NCBI RefSeq assembly: GCF_015624505.1
Contig: NZ_CP061379.1
Coordinates: forward strand, 5,456,001 to 5,520,000
Direction: 5' to 3'
DNA length: 64,000 nt
DNA from: Bradyrhizobium commune
GTDB lineage: Bacteria > Pseudomonadota > Alphaproteobacteria > Rhizobiales > Xanthobacteraceae
Positions 43,877 to 52,190 of the stretch are shown piece after piece; within the stretch, counting starts at the first letter, position 1; each line of letters begins with the position of its first letter. Both the position numbers and the translations under genes were made by a program. The notes under the pieces are model-generated. The model was not told the origin of the DNA. It saw only the letters and a list, made by a program, of their open reading frames with translations, and did not search any database.

Positions 43877-45043
43877 ATGCGAGAGACCCGCGCCTTGACC
43901 CCCGAGCTGCATCAAAAACTCACCGAATGGCGCCGGCATCTGCACGCCCACCCCGAGCTCTCCTTGCAGGAGAAAGCCACCGCCGCCTTCGTGCAGGAAA
44001 AACTCACCGAGCTCGGCATTCCCTTCGAGGCCGGCATCGGCGGCCACGGCATCGTCGCGACGCTCACACGAGGCTCGGCGCAAAGCCGTGTCGGCCTGCG
44101 CGCCGACATGGACGCGCTGCCGATCACCGAGGATACCGGCCTTGCCTACGCCTCGACCAATCCCGGCGTGATGCACGCCTGCGGCCATGACGGGCACACC
44201 GCCTCGCTGCTCGGCGCCGCCGCGCTGCTGGTGGCCGACTCGAGCTGGAGCGGCTCGGTCGACTTCATCTTCCAGCCGGCCGAGGAAGGTTATGGCGGCT
44301 CGCGCGCGATGGTCGCGGCCGGGCTGTTCGAGCGCTTTCCGATGGATCGGGTGTTCGGCTTCCACAACTGGCCGGGGCTTGCGGCCGGCACCATCGCGGT
44401 GCATGACGGCGTGGTGATGGCCTCGGGCGGACGCGTCACCATCACCATCGAGGGCCACGCAGGCCACGCCGGCATGCCGCATCTGACGCGCGATCCGGTG
44501 ATGGCGGCGGGCCACCTCATCGTCGCGATGCAATCGATCGTCTCGCGCAGCGTCGATCCGCTCGACGCCGCCGTGCTCTCGCTCTGCACCATCGAGGGCG
44601 GCACCGCGCCCAATCAGATCGCCGGCAAGGTCGTGATCCGCGGCACGCTGCGGCATCACCGCAATGCCGTGAAGGACATCATCGTCGGGCGGATCGGCGA
44701 GATCTGCGCCGGCATTGCCACGAGCTTCGATGTCAAGGTCACGCCCGACATCGTCATGGGCGTCGGCGTGGTGATCAACACGCCGGAGGAAGCAGGCTTC
44801 GCGCGCATGGCGGCCGACAAGGCGCGGGCGCAGCTCACGCGCGATCTCGCGCCGAGCATGGCCGGCGAGGATTTCGCCTTCTACCTCCAGCAGCGGCCGG
44901 GCGCCTTCGTGTGGATCGGCAACGGCGAATTGCGCGCCGGCGCCGAGCTGCACGGCCCGCGCTACGATTTCAACGACGCGATCCTTCCGGTCGCCTCGAC
45001 CTGGATGGCCGAAGTCGCCAAGACAGCGCTGTCGGCGAACTAG
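43877..45043 (+). CDS. M20 family amidohydrolase (hippurate hydrolase/aminoacylase type)
   Basis: A 388-residue zinc or manganese hydrolase of the HipO/AbgA group, which cleaves N-acyl amino acids. The signatures are GLRADMDALPI, MHACGHDGHTASLLG (Cys-His metal site), FIFQPAEEGYGGS (catalytic Glu pair), GHAGHAGMPH (lid-domain His) and HGPRYDFND (last His). ATG 43877 follows the palindromic repeat. A second M20 gene lies upstream; whether they share a transcript depends on read-through of that hairpin. Confidence 0.93.
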   Translation: MRETRALTPELHQKLTEWRRHLHAHPELSLQEKATAAFVQEKLTELGIPFEAGIGGHGIVATLTRGSAQSRVGLRADMDALPITEDTGLAYASTNPGVMHACGHDGHTASLLGAAALLVADSSWSGSVDFIFQPAEEGYGGSRAMVAAGLFERFPMDRVFGFHNWPGLAAGTIAVHDGVVMASGGRVTITIEGHAGHAGMPHLTRDPVMAAGHLIVAMQSIVSRSVDPLDAAVLSLCTIEGGTAPNQIAGKVVIRGTLRHHRNAVKDIIVGRIGEICAGIATSFDVKVTPDIVMGVGVVINTPEEAGFARMAADKARAQLTRDLAPSMAGEDFAFYLQQRPGAFVWIGNGELRAGAELHGPRYDFNDAILPVASTWMAEVAKTALSAN

Positions 45044-45090
45044 CGTGGGAGCGACGGGCCGGTCGCGCGGCCCGTCACCTTCCACCATGA

Positions 45091-45375
45091 TCAGCAGCCG
45101 CGGCAGATGATCAGCTTGCGATCAATCTCTGCGTCAAGCCGTCGCAACTCGGCATCGCCGGGCGCGGCTTGCACAGGCTCGGACATGTCGCTCGGCCGCG
45201 GCTGGCGGTGACCAATCGGCGCCTGCCGGAACAGGTCGGCGTACCTTGTCGGAGCGGGCGAGGCGATGGTCGTGTGCGTCCCGGCCGGCGTGCTTCCTCC
45301 CGCCCTGAGGTTTGATGCTGAACCCAACAAGAAACTCGCTGCGAGAACGCTCACGCCAAATCTGAATGCCATCAT
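45091..45375 (-). CDS. Small exported hypothetical protein
   Basis: A 94-residue protein with a signal peptide (MAFRFGVSVLAASFLLGSAS). The mature part is Pro/Thr-rich and ends in a helix with a two-cysteine tail (AELRRLDAEIDRKLIICRGC). No family is recognised. A start at either of two adjacent ATGs follows AGGAGAG. It is convergent with the M20 gene upstream and on the same strand as the sensor kinase but 121 bases from it. Confidence 0.65.
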   Translation of the reverse strand: MMAFRFGVSVLAASFLLGSASNLRAGGSTPAGTHTTIASPAPTRYADLFRQAPIGHRQPRPSDMSEPVQAAPGDAELRRLDAEIDRKLIICRGC

Positions 45376-45496
45376 CTCTCTCCTGTCGCGGTGACATTTC
45401 GCGCATGCGAATGCGCGCCTGCGATGGATAGGAGATGCCGGCTACCCGACCATGTCGTCCGCACCGATATCGCGTTACCGCTGAAATCGCGGCGCG

Positions 45497-47998
45497 CTAG
45501 GACGCACCGGCGGCTCGCTTCAACCGGCCGCTCCGCGCCGAGGTCACGAGGCTCCGCGCCAGCACGCCGGCGAGTTCCGCCGAGACCAGCGGGTGATGAA
45601 CGAGCGCGGTGATGCCGGATGTCTTGAGCGACGGCATCGCCAGGTCGCGCGTCGAGGGCGTCGCCAGAATGATCCGCAGCGCCGGCGCGGCATCATGCAA
45701 CGCCGCCGCGAGATCGAGCGAGGAGCCACCGGGCAGATGACACACCAGCGCCACGTCGAAACGGGTCTGGGCGGCCCGGCAGGCGGCAATCGCCTCCGCC
45801 AGCTTGGTGAAGCCAACCGGCTCGTAACCCAGTGCCGCGAGGATTTCCTCGTAGCGCAACAGGCGGCGGCCATCGGTCTCGAGCACGAGCACGGTTTCGC
45901 CGGCGCCGCGGAACGCCGGTTCGGAGCCGGGTTGAACCACCTGTAGCTCGTCCGGCTCGCCGGACGGCAACCAGACGTCGAAGCGCGTGCCGGCGTCCGG
46001 CTCGCTCTGCACGCCGACGGCACCGCCATGCTGCTCGACGATCTCGCGAACCGTTGCGAGCCCGAGTCCGTTGCCGTCCGGCCGGGTCGTGAAGAACGGC
46101 TCAAAGATCCGCTCCAGCGTCGCCTCGTCCATGCCGGGCCCGGGATCGGCGACCGAAATGACGGTGAAGCGGCCAGGACCGACTTCGTTGCGCCCGATCA
46201 GCATGGCATGCGGAAGATCGCGCACTTTGATGCGAAGCTCGATGCGACCGGGCTCCTGCATCGCCTGCGCCGCGTTGTTGCACAGATTGAGGATCACCTG
46301 CTGCAACTGGCCCGGCTCGCCCATCACGACTGCGGTCTCGATCGGCTCGTTCACCACGACCTTGACGTGCGAGGGTAGCGAGGCAGCCAGCAGCGATCTG
46401 GTTTCGTCGACCAGGATCTTGACGCACACGCGTTCCCGCCTGCCCTCGCCGCGGCGTCCGAAGCCGAGAATTTGCTCGACCAGCTCGCGCGCCCGCTCGC
46501 CGGCACGGCGAATCTCGGCAAGGCTCGCGGCCGACCCGCTTCCCGACGCGACCCCAGCGTCGGCCATTTCGGCGTAGCCGAGAATGGCGCCGACGATATT
46601 GTTGAAGTTGTGGGCGATGCCGCTGGCAAAGGTTCCGATGGTCTCCATGCGACGGGCGTGCTGCAGGCTCGCCTGGAGGCGCTCCTTCTCGCCTTCCAGC
46701 CGGGCGCGCCGGATCGCGTTGCCGATGGCGTCGAAGGCCATGCGAAACAGCGAGACCTCCGACCAATAGGTGAGCGCGCCGCCCTGCACGGCATCGAAGC
46801 CGAGAATGCCGTCGCGGTTTCCACGGGCCGCCATGATGCACAGCCAGCCACTCACGCCGGCATCGGCCAGGAGGTTCATCGTGTCGTAGGGATGGGCAGG
46901 CTTCACGCTGGGGATATAGACGATGCCCTCCTCGCCGCCGTCAAATCGCGGCGCGAGGCTGAGCACCCGCTCCGGCCAGCCCTGCTCGAATTCGACGCCC
47001 TCGCGGGACCACCGATAGGCATGCATCGTCGAGCCGGACACGCAGGCAAAATAGGCCCGGTCCGCGCCGATGCAATCCGCAAGCTGATGCAGCGCCGTCT
47101 CGACATCGGCGGCGATCCTCTCGCTGCCCGAATTGATGAAGCGCATCGAGATGTTGGCGATCAGATGTTCGAATGCGGCGCGACGGCGCAGCGTCATCGC
47201 CCGTTTGCGCAACAGCATGCCGAAATAGATGATGCCGGTGAGCAGCAGCAGCGAGGTGATGTATTGCAGCAGGCGCGTCTTGCGCGCCGAAGACCGCGCG
47301 GCCAGCTGGCGCTTCATGATCACCCCCAGCACGGCATCCTGCTCGCGATTGTTGGATTCGGCGACCAGCGTCTTCAGGATGGTGTCGATATCCGGCAGCA
47401 GGTCATGCAGCATCTGTCCGTGGGTCAGGAGCGCGCGGACCGAGTCCGCTTCCGCCGGCGGCGCCGGCAGCTGCGCGAGTTCCTCCAACCGGTCCTGGAC
47501 CTGGCGCGCCGTGACCACGGACGTATCGAGGGTCAGCCGCAGCATCGCTGCCGCCAAAGCGGAGGAAGCCGTCACCAGCGGCCGGGTCTCCGATGTGGCC
47601 AGCTTGTCGCTGAACATCGCGAAATAGGCGAAGGAGTTCTGGAGCAACGCGTTCCTGCTCTTGAACCGCTCGATCATATCCTCCTGCCGGCTGGCGCGCG
47701 CCGACAGCACGTCGATCGCCCTGGTTTGCTCGGCGTCGAGGCCCGCGGTGTCGCGCAGCCGCGCCAGGGCATCGTCATAGGCATTCACCATCTGCACCAG
47801 CCCGTCATAGTTGCGCGACAGGCCGCTACGCGCGGTGAGCACTTCCCTGGTCATACCGCGCTCGTAGCGGGTGAAATCATCGAGCGCCCGCAGCTGGCTG
47901 TCATAGCGCGCCGAATTGACGTTCAGCCCGTTCAGCAACAGCCAGGTGAGAAGGGCGAGCACGAACGCGAAGCCGGCCACGGCGGGGGCAGATCTCAT
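45497..47998 (-). CDS. Membrane sensor histidine kinase with degenerate C-terminal receiver domain
   Basis: An 833-residue sensor. A first membrane helix (residues 5-23) is followed by a large all-helical periplasmic domain of about 220 residues (DAHL-like) and a second helix (244-264). Then come a GAF-like domain (about 270-435), the HisKA dimer with phospho-His463 (IAHNFNNIVGAIL), an ATPase domain (NLCNNAAQAM, DPGPGMDEATLERIFEPFFT, GNGLGLATV) and a receiver-like end from about residue 700. In the receiver the phospho-acceptor Asp is replaced by Cys (DVALVCHLPGG), so it cannot accept phosphate normally. Its ATG overlaps the stop of the cytochrome gene (ATGA), so it is translated with it and probably senses a related ligand or redox signal. 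Confidence 0.88.
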   Translation of the reverse strand: MRSAPAVAGFAFVLALLTWLLLNGLNVNSARYDSQLRALDDFTRYERGMTREVLTARSGLSRNYDGLVQMVNAYDDALARLRDTAGLDAEQTRAIDVLSARASRQEDMIERFKSRNALLQNSFAYFAMFSDKLATSETRPLVTASSALAAAMLRLTLDTSVVTARQVQDRLEELAQLPAPPAEADSVRALLTHGQMLHDLLPDIDTILKTLVAESNNREQDAVLGVIMKRQLAARSSARKTRLLQYITSLLLLTGIIYFGMLLRKRAMTLRRRAAFEHLIANISMRFINSGSERIAADVETALHQLADCIGADRAYFACVSGSTMHAYRWSREGVEFEQGWPERVLSLAPRFDGGEEGIVYIPSVKPAHPYDTMNLLADAGVSGWLCIMAARGNRDGILGFDAVQGGALTYWSEVSLFRMAFDAIGNAIRRARLEGEKERLQASLQHARRMETIGTFASGIAHNFNNIVGAILGYAEMADAGVASGSGSAASLAEIRRAGERARELVEQILGFGRRGEGRRERVCVKILVDETRSLLAASLPSHVKVVVNEPIETAVVMGEPGQLQQVILNLCNNAAQAMQEPGRIELRIKVRDLPHAMLIGRNEVGPGRFTVISVADPGPGMDEATLERIFEPFFTTRPDGNGLGLATVREIVEQHGGAVGVQSEPDAGTRFDVWLPSGEPDELQVVQPGSEPAFRGAGETVLVLETDGRRLLRYEEILAALGYEPVGFTKLAEAIAACRAAQTRFDVALVCHLPGGSSLDLAAALHDAAPALRIILATPSTRDLAMPSLKTSGITALVHHPLVSAELAGVLARSLVTSARSGRLKRAAGAS

Positions 47999-48978
47999 GG
48001 CGAGCCTCCGACGGGCGCGCCGCGATAGGTTCCGGTCAGGCTGCCGAGAAAGGCGACCAGCGCGCTCGCCTGCTGGTCCGTCAGCGTCGCGTTCAACTGC
48101 GCCACCGCCATCTTGCGAACCGCGTCATCGAGCGTCGGCGCGCTGCCGTCATGGAAATACGGCGGCGTCGTCGCGACGTTGCGCAGGCTCGGCACGCGCA
48201 GGATTTTCGGCTCGGGCGAGGCGAGCGGATGGAATATGCCGTGGCGCTCGTACAGATTGCCGCCGACATTGACGCCCTGATGGCAGGCCGAGCACCCCAG
48301 CGATTTGAACAGGCGGTATCCGTCCAGCTCGTCGGCCGACAGTGCCGAATCGTCGCCCGCCAGCCAGCGATCGAACTTGCTGCCCGGCGTGACCAGCGTG
48401 CGCTGGAAGCTTGCAAGCGCGTCGATGACATCGGCGCCCTCCGGCCGGCGGCCATAGGCCGCGAAGAAGCGATCACGCATGTCGGCATCGGCATCGAGCT
48501 TTGCGGCAATCTCTGCCGCGCTGCTCCCCATGGTGTTCGGGCTTTCCAGCGATGACTTGATATCGGCCTCGACGGTGCGGAATTTTCCTTCCCAGCCGTA
48601 GCGAAAGCTCAGCGTCGAATTGAAGACGGTGAGCGTGTTGAGCGGAAGCTCCGCGCCGTTGAGGCTCACATCGTGCCGCTTCTGGCTCGCGCCGTTGGTC
48701 GCGACATCGTGGCAATCCTGGCAGGTGCGCGAATCGTCGTGCGACAGCCGGCGATCGCCGAACAGTTTCTCGCCGAGCGCGACCTTCAACGGATCGATGG
48801 CGGGAGCTGCGAGAATTGGCGTCACTGGCTCACCACGGTCCGATGCAGTCGGCGGCGGCGACTGCGACGGCGCGGGAGTGACCTCCAGGCAGCACAACAG
48901 CACCGCGCAAATGGCGATCACGCCGCCCCGATAGCCGGCACCTAATCCGGCTCCGCGAAATCTGATCAACCGTTGCAC
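47995..48978 (-). CDS. Periplasmic diheme cytochrome of the MauG/cytochrome c peroxidase family
   Basis: A 327-residue exported protein. Its N-terminal hydrophobic leader (GVIAICAVLLCCLEVTPA) is followed by two haem c motifs, CQDCH (86-90) and CSACH (229-233), as in bacterial cytochrome c peroxidase and MauG. Family features include LGEKLFGDRRLSHDDSRTC and SLRNVATTPPYFHDGS. It would reduce peroxide or carry out a MauG-like oxidation in the periplasm. It is translationally coupled to the sensor kinase that follows, an arrangement suggesting that the cytochrome participates in or is monitored by signalling. Confidence 0.88.
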   Translation of the reverse strand: MQRLIRFRGAGLGAGYRGGVIAICAVLLCCLEVTPAPSQSPPPTASDRGEPVTPILAAPAIDPLKVALGEKLFGDRRLSHDDSRTCQDCHDVATNGASQKRHDVSLNGAELPLNTLTVFNSTLSFRYGWEGKFRTVEADIKSSLESPNTMGSSAAEIAAKLDADADMRDRFFAAYGRRPEGADVIDALASFQRTLVTPGSKFDRWLAGDDSALSADELDGYRLFKSLGCSACHQGVNVGGNLYERHGIFHPLASPEPKILRVPSLRNVATTPPYFHDGSAPTLDDAVRKMAVAQLNATLTDQQASALVAFLGSLTGTYRGAPVGGSP

Positions 48979-49150
48979 AATCAGGGATATGGGGTGGAAG
49001 CGAACAGCAACTGCATCTGTTCAAGGGCTTTTGATCGCAGAGTGGTGATTCCGTGAACGCGGCCAGATGCGGCGACTGAGGCCGCCCGAGACGATCGAGC
49101 GGCACGCCGCATGACATAGACCCAGTCCGGCGAAGGCGAGATAGACCGCG

Positions 49151-49756
49151 TCAGCAATCACGACCGGATCTCACCACCCGCTCGATGTCCGCCCGGCCAC
49201 AAATGCCGAGATCCCGCAAGGTCCGGTCGTCGAGTTCCATCAAAGTGTCAACCGCCCTTTTGATTTCGTGCTCCCGGCGCCATTGCGATGGCAGAGCCAC
49301 CAGTGTCTCACCGACCGACCGCAGCCAATTCCAACGCCGTTGCGCGTTGGCCGGCGAGATGCGATCGAGCTCAATGACATTGCCGCTGCGTCCGGCCGCA
49401 TCGCTCGCACTGACCTGCATTCGCTCCGGCGGCTCACAACCATCCGGCAGCCGTTGCCAGTCCTTCCTGGCCGCCAACATCGTGTGAACCGGCACCGCCG
49501 CAGTCGGATGCAACGCCGCGCCGTACAGGGCAAACCCCTCCATGAAGAAGGTGAAGACCGCCCACCAGAATGTCGCGACCTCTTCGGTCGGCTCCGCCGG
49601 GCGGGACTCGATCTCGTCAAAGCGCCGCCTCGCGGTGTCGTCAGGATCGAGACGGACAATGCCCCGACGATCGGACCATCCGACCCAGCCCAGCCCATCA
49701 AGCTCCGTGTCATCCGGCCGAACGGGACGGACCGCACTGTAAGAACGCGTGCTCAT
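49151..49756 (-). CDS. Hypothetical protein with C-terminal DUF1127 (YjiS-like) tail
   Basis: A 201-residue protein. The last 45 residues match the DUF1127 pattern (WRREHEIKRAVDTLMELDDR, then LRDLGICGRADIERVV), a short module that in other bacteria binds RNA or regulates phosphate and carbon responses. The N-terminal 150 residues contain one hydrophobic helix (VATFWWAVFTFFMEGFALYG) and are not recognised. The motif GTTACAATTGCAATCC lies upstream at 49838-49853. It lies between the sensor-cytochrome pair and the response-regulator gene on the same strand. Confidence 0.72.
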   Translation of the reverse strand: MSTRSYSAVRPVRPDDTELDGLGWVGWSDRRGIVRLDPDDTARRRFDEIESRPAEPTEEVATFWWAVFTFFMEGFALYGAALHPTAAVPVHTMLAARKDWQRLPDGCEPPERMQVSASDAAGRSGNVIELDRISPANAQRRWNWLRSVGETLVALPSQWRREHEIKRAVDTLMELDDRTLRDLGICGRADIERVVRSGRDC

Positions 49757-49837
49757 CGTAGATCTCCCACATGTCGTTCGTGGGAGGCAATGTGCCGGCC
49801 TGCCGTTACGCCGAGGTCACGGCCCAGGGGCAAAGAG

Positions 49838-49853
49838 GTTACAATTGCAATCC
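49838..49853. promoter_or_regulatory. GTTAC-type motif upstream of the DUF1127-tail gene
   Basis: GTTACAATTGCAATCC matches GTTACGATTGTAATCC at 52018-52033 at 14 of 16 positions. A further GTTAC lies nearby (about 49805). A shared binding site for the local OmpR-type regulator is plausible. Confidence 0.45.
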
Positions 49854-49864
49854 AGCGGTTGTGC

Positions 49865-50590
49865 TTAGAACGGTTCTACAGGGATCGCGAAGACATAGCC
49901 GACGCCGCGCTCGGTCTGAATGACACGCGGTGCGCTTGGATCGGCCTCCAGCTTGCGCCGCAGCCGCAACACCTGGACGTCGATGCTGCGATCGAAAATG
50001 TCCTCATGGATGCGGGTCGCCTGAAGCAGATGCTCGCGGGTCAGGGGCCGCTGCGGCGCCTCGAGAAAGGCCAGCAACAGCGCATACTCTCCCTTGCTGA
50101 GCGCGACCTGCGTTTCGCCGGGATCGATCAGCTTGCGGCCGCGGCGCTCCAGCTTCCAGCCGCTGAAGCGATAGCCGCCGCGTTCGGGATCGCGGGCGCG
50201 CGCGGCACGGCCCATCTCCTGCCGCCGCAACACCGCGCGAACGCGTGCCAGCAACTCTCTCAGCGAAAACGGCTTGATGATGTAGTCGTCAGCGCCGAGC
50301 TCGAGCCCGACGATACGATCGATCTCGTCGGGTCGATGGCCGGTCGTGATGATGACGGGCACATCCGAATGCGACCGGATCTCGCGCAACAGGTCCAGAC
50401 CGTCGTCCTGACCAAGACGAAGATCCAGAATGATCAGGCTGGGCTGGCTGGCTTCGAGGTGGTGATTCAATTCAGATCTGTTGGAGGCTGCCCTGGTCGG
50501 GACATCGTGCTCCTCCAGATATCTGATCACCATCTGTCGTAAGGTAGGATCGTCATCGACAACAACGATGTGGCCAACATCTGCAAGCAT
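49865..50590 (-). CDS. OmpR-family response regulator
   Basis: A 241-residue two-domain regulator. The receiver domain has the acidic pocket VVVDDDPT and phospho-acceptor Asp in LIILDLRLGQ, Thr in VIITTGH and Lys in YIIKPFS. The winged-helix DNA-binding domain has ALSKGEYALLLAFLEAP, the recognition region IDVQVLRLRRKLE and the wing GVGYVFAIP. It is likely partnered with the sensor kinase at 45497, whose own receiver is degenerate. GTAACGCGGTAAT upstream at 50718-50730 resembles the GTTAC motifs near neighbouring genes, consistent with autoregulation. Confidence 0.93.
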   Translation of the reverse strand: MLADVGHIVVVDDDPTLRQMVIRYLEEHDVPTRAASNRSELNHHLEASQPSLIILDLRLGQDDGLDLLREIRSHSDVPVIITTGHRPDEIDRIVGLELGADDYIIKPFSLRELLARVRAVLRRQEMGRAARARDPERGGYRFSGWKLERRGRKLIDPGETQVALSKGEYALLLAFLEAPQRPLTREHLLQATRIHEDIFDRSIDVQVLRLRRKLEADPSAPRVIQTERGVGYVFAIPVEPF

Positions 50591-50717
50591 ACGTCTCTCT
50601 CAAAATCGGCCCCCGCCTAATTGAGTCGCTTTAACATCCGCAATCATTCAAAATAATATAGGCGACGACCAGAACGTCGCCATGCGACGGCAGCGTTCAT
50701 GACGCCTCGATGACGCT

Positions 50718-50730
50718 GTAACGCGGTAAT
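50718..50730. promoter_or_regulatory. Tandem GTAA motif upstream of the response-regulator gene
   Basis: GTAACGCGGTAAT contains two direct GTAA[CT] half-sites seven to eight bases apart, 128 bases upstream of the start. OmpR-type proteins often bind such direct repeats. Confidence 0.4.
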
Positions 50731-50907
50731 TCTGCGGCCAATTCCGCTGACTATCGCAGACGTGAAGAATTGTGATCCTAGCGCCTGCTACTTTTGGGCG
50801 ATGTCCCGTGCGCCGCCTGCGCGACTGTTCGGCAGTAACGACAGGACTGTTCGGCGATGGCGACGGGCCGCGCGAGCGGCCCGCACCAGATCATTCGCCG
50901 GGATACA

Positions 50908-51858
50908 TCAGGAACGCGGCAGGCCTGCGAGGTACTGGTACATCGCAGACAGCTCGTCGTCATCCATCCGCCCGATCGGCCGCCACGGCATCTGCTCGTC
51001 GAGCCGATGTCCGTTCGGATCGACGCCCGTGCGCATGGTGGCGACGAACTGCGCCAGGCTCCACTCCTTGACGATTCCGAGATCGGGCCCAAGCGGAGGC
51101 AATTGTCCGGGCACGCCACCGCCGAGATCCTTGCCGTGACACTCGCGGCAATCCTGATAGGACAGCAGGTACTTGCCATAGCGCGCCGTCGGCGCCTTCG
51201 GCGGAGCAATGATCACACCGGTGAAGACCGGCTTGGCGTCCGGCAACATCCCGGCGCCGAGCATGGCGAGGCCCAGCAGCGTGAAACGATCCGGAGGATC
51301 CGGGGTCCGTTCGCCGCTCTCGGGCAGGCTGCGGATATAGGCAATCACGGCCTTGGTGTCGTCGTCACTGAGCCGGTTGGCATTGGTGAAGGACATGATC
51401 GCCAGCCAGCGCCCTCGCGCGTCGATGCCGTTGCGAATCGCGCGAAAGATCTCGCCGTCGGACCAGTGCTTCAGGTCTCCGGCGGCGGTCAGATTCGCGG
51501 GCACGAACGAGCCGATCGGAATCGGGAGATCCTTGCCGACATCGCCGCCACCCGACAGCACGCCAGTCTTCGAGTGGCATCCGGCGCAGAAACCATCTGC
51601 GACTGCCCTGCCACGGGCAATTCGTTCCGCTGTCGCCTCGACCTTGAGATCCGGGACCGGCGCGGAACGCATATGCTGCCTGACGATGCCGGTTGCCGTC
51701 AACGCGCTGACGCCGGACAACGCGACGGCCAGAATCGCCGCCAGCATCACGCCGCCCCACCTCACCAGAGAATTCCTGGCCCGCAAGGCGCGGACCCCCA
51801 ACCAGATGAAAAGCGCGATGACAACGACCATCGCGATCAGGGCGACAATATTCTGCAT
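50908..51858 (-). CDS. Membrane-anchored diheme cytochrome c (alcohol dehydrogenase cytochrome-like)
   Basis: A 316-residue protein starting at ATG 51858, five bases after GAGG. Two N-terminal membrane helices (IVALIAMVVVIALFIWLGV; WGGVMLAAILAVALSGVSAL) precede two haem c domains with CAGCH (91-95) and CRECH (237-241), each followed by a Met ligand region (WLAIMSFTNA; EQMPWRPIG). It resembles electron-transfer subunits that pass electrons from periplasmic dehydrogenases to quinone or oxidases. It lies next to the response regulator, in the same orientation, with the start of a divergent glycosyltransferase beyond. Confidence 0.88.
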   Translation of the reverse strand: MQNIVALIAMVVVIALFIWLGVRALRARNSLVRWGGVMLAAILAVALSGVSALTATGIVRQHMRSAPVPDLKVEATAERIARGRAVADGFCAGCHSKTGVLSGGGDVGKDLPIPIGSFVPANLTAAGDLKHWSDGEIFRAIRNGIDARGRWLAIMSFTNANRLSDDDTKAVIAYIRSLPESGERTPDPPDRFTLLGLAMLGAGMLPDAKPVFTGVIIAPPKAPTARYGKYLLSYQDCRECHGKDLGGGVPGQLPPLGPDLGIVKEWSLAQFVATMRTGVDPNGHRLDEQMPWRPIGRMDDDELSAMYQYLAGLPRS

Positions 51859-52190
51859 GTGGTCCTCAACGAATTCTGCGCGGTCAGGCCCGCGCGATAT
51901 CTCGGTCGTCAATAATCAGGACCGGCCCACGCCGCTCAATGCCTGCGGCACGCCAACCGGCGATCTGCCCGATTACGCGCGCGGCATTACCGCCCCGTTT
52001 CATGGCCGGCCGCTCGCGTTACGATTGTAATCCTCGTGCGGCGACATCATCGCGCCACGATGCGTTGCCGCCGTAACCATTTGCCGGCCATCGGAAGCCT
52101 TGGTGTAACGGCGATCCCCTCAACTGCCTCTGCTCACGCGAGCGGCCGCCCTGCAGCGACCGTGCATCGATCATCAAGAGGTCAGCTTCC
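51859..52190. promoter_or_regulatory. 332-base divergent regulatory region rich in GTTAC/GTAAC half-sites
   Basis: The region lies between the diheme cytochrome and glycosyltransferase starts and holds no gene. It contains ATTAC (51972 and 51986), the motif GTTACGATTGTAATCC (52018-52033), and GTAAC (52073 and 52105), i.e. six half-sites in about 140 bases. A putative OmpR-type binding cluster controlling one or both divergent genes. Confidence 0.5.
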
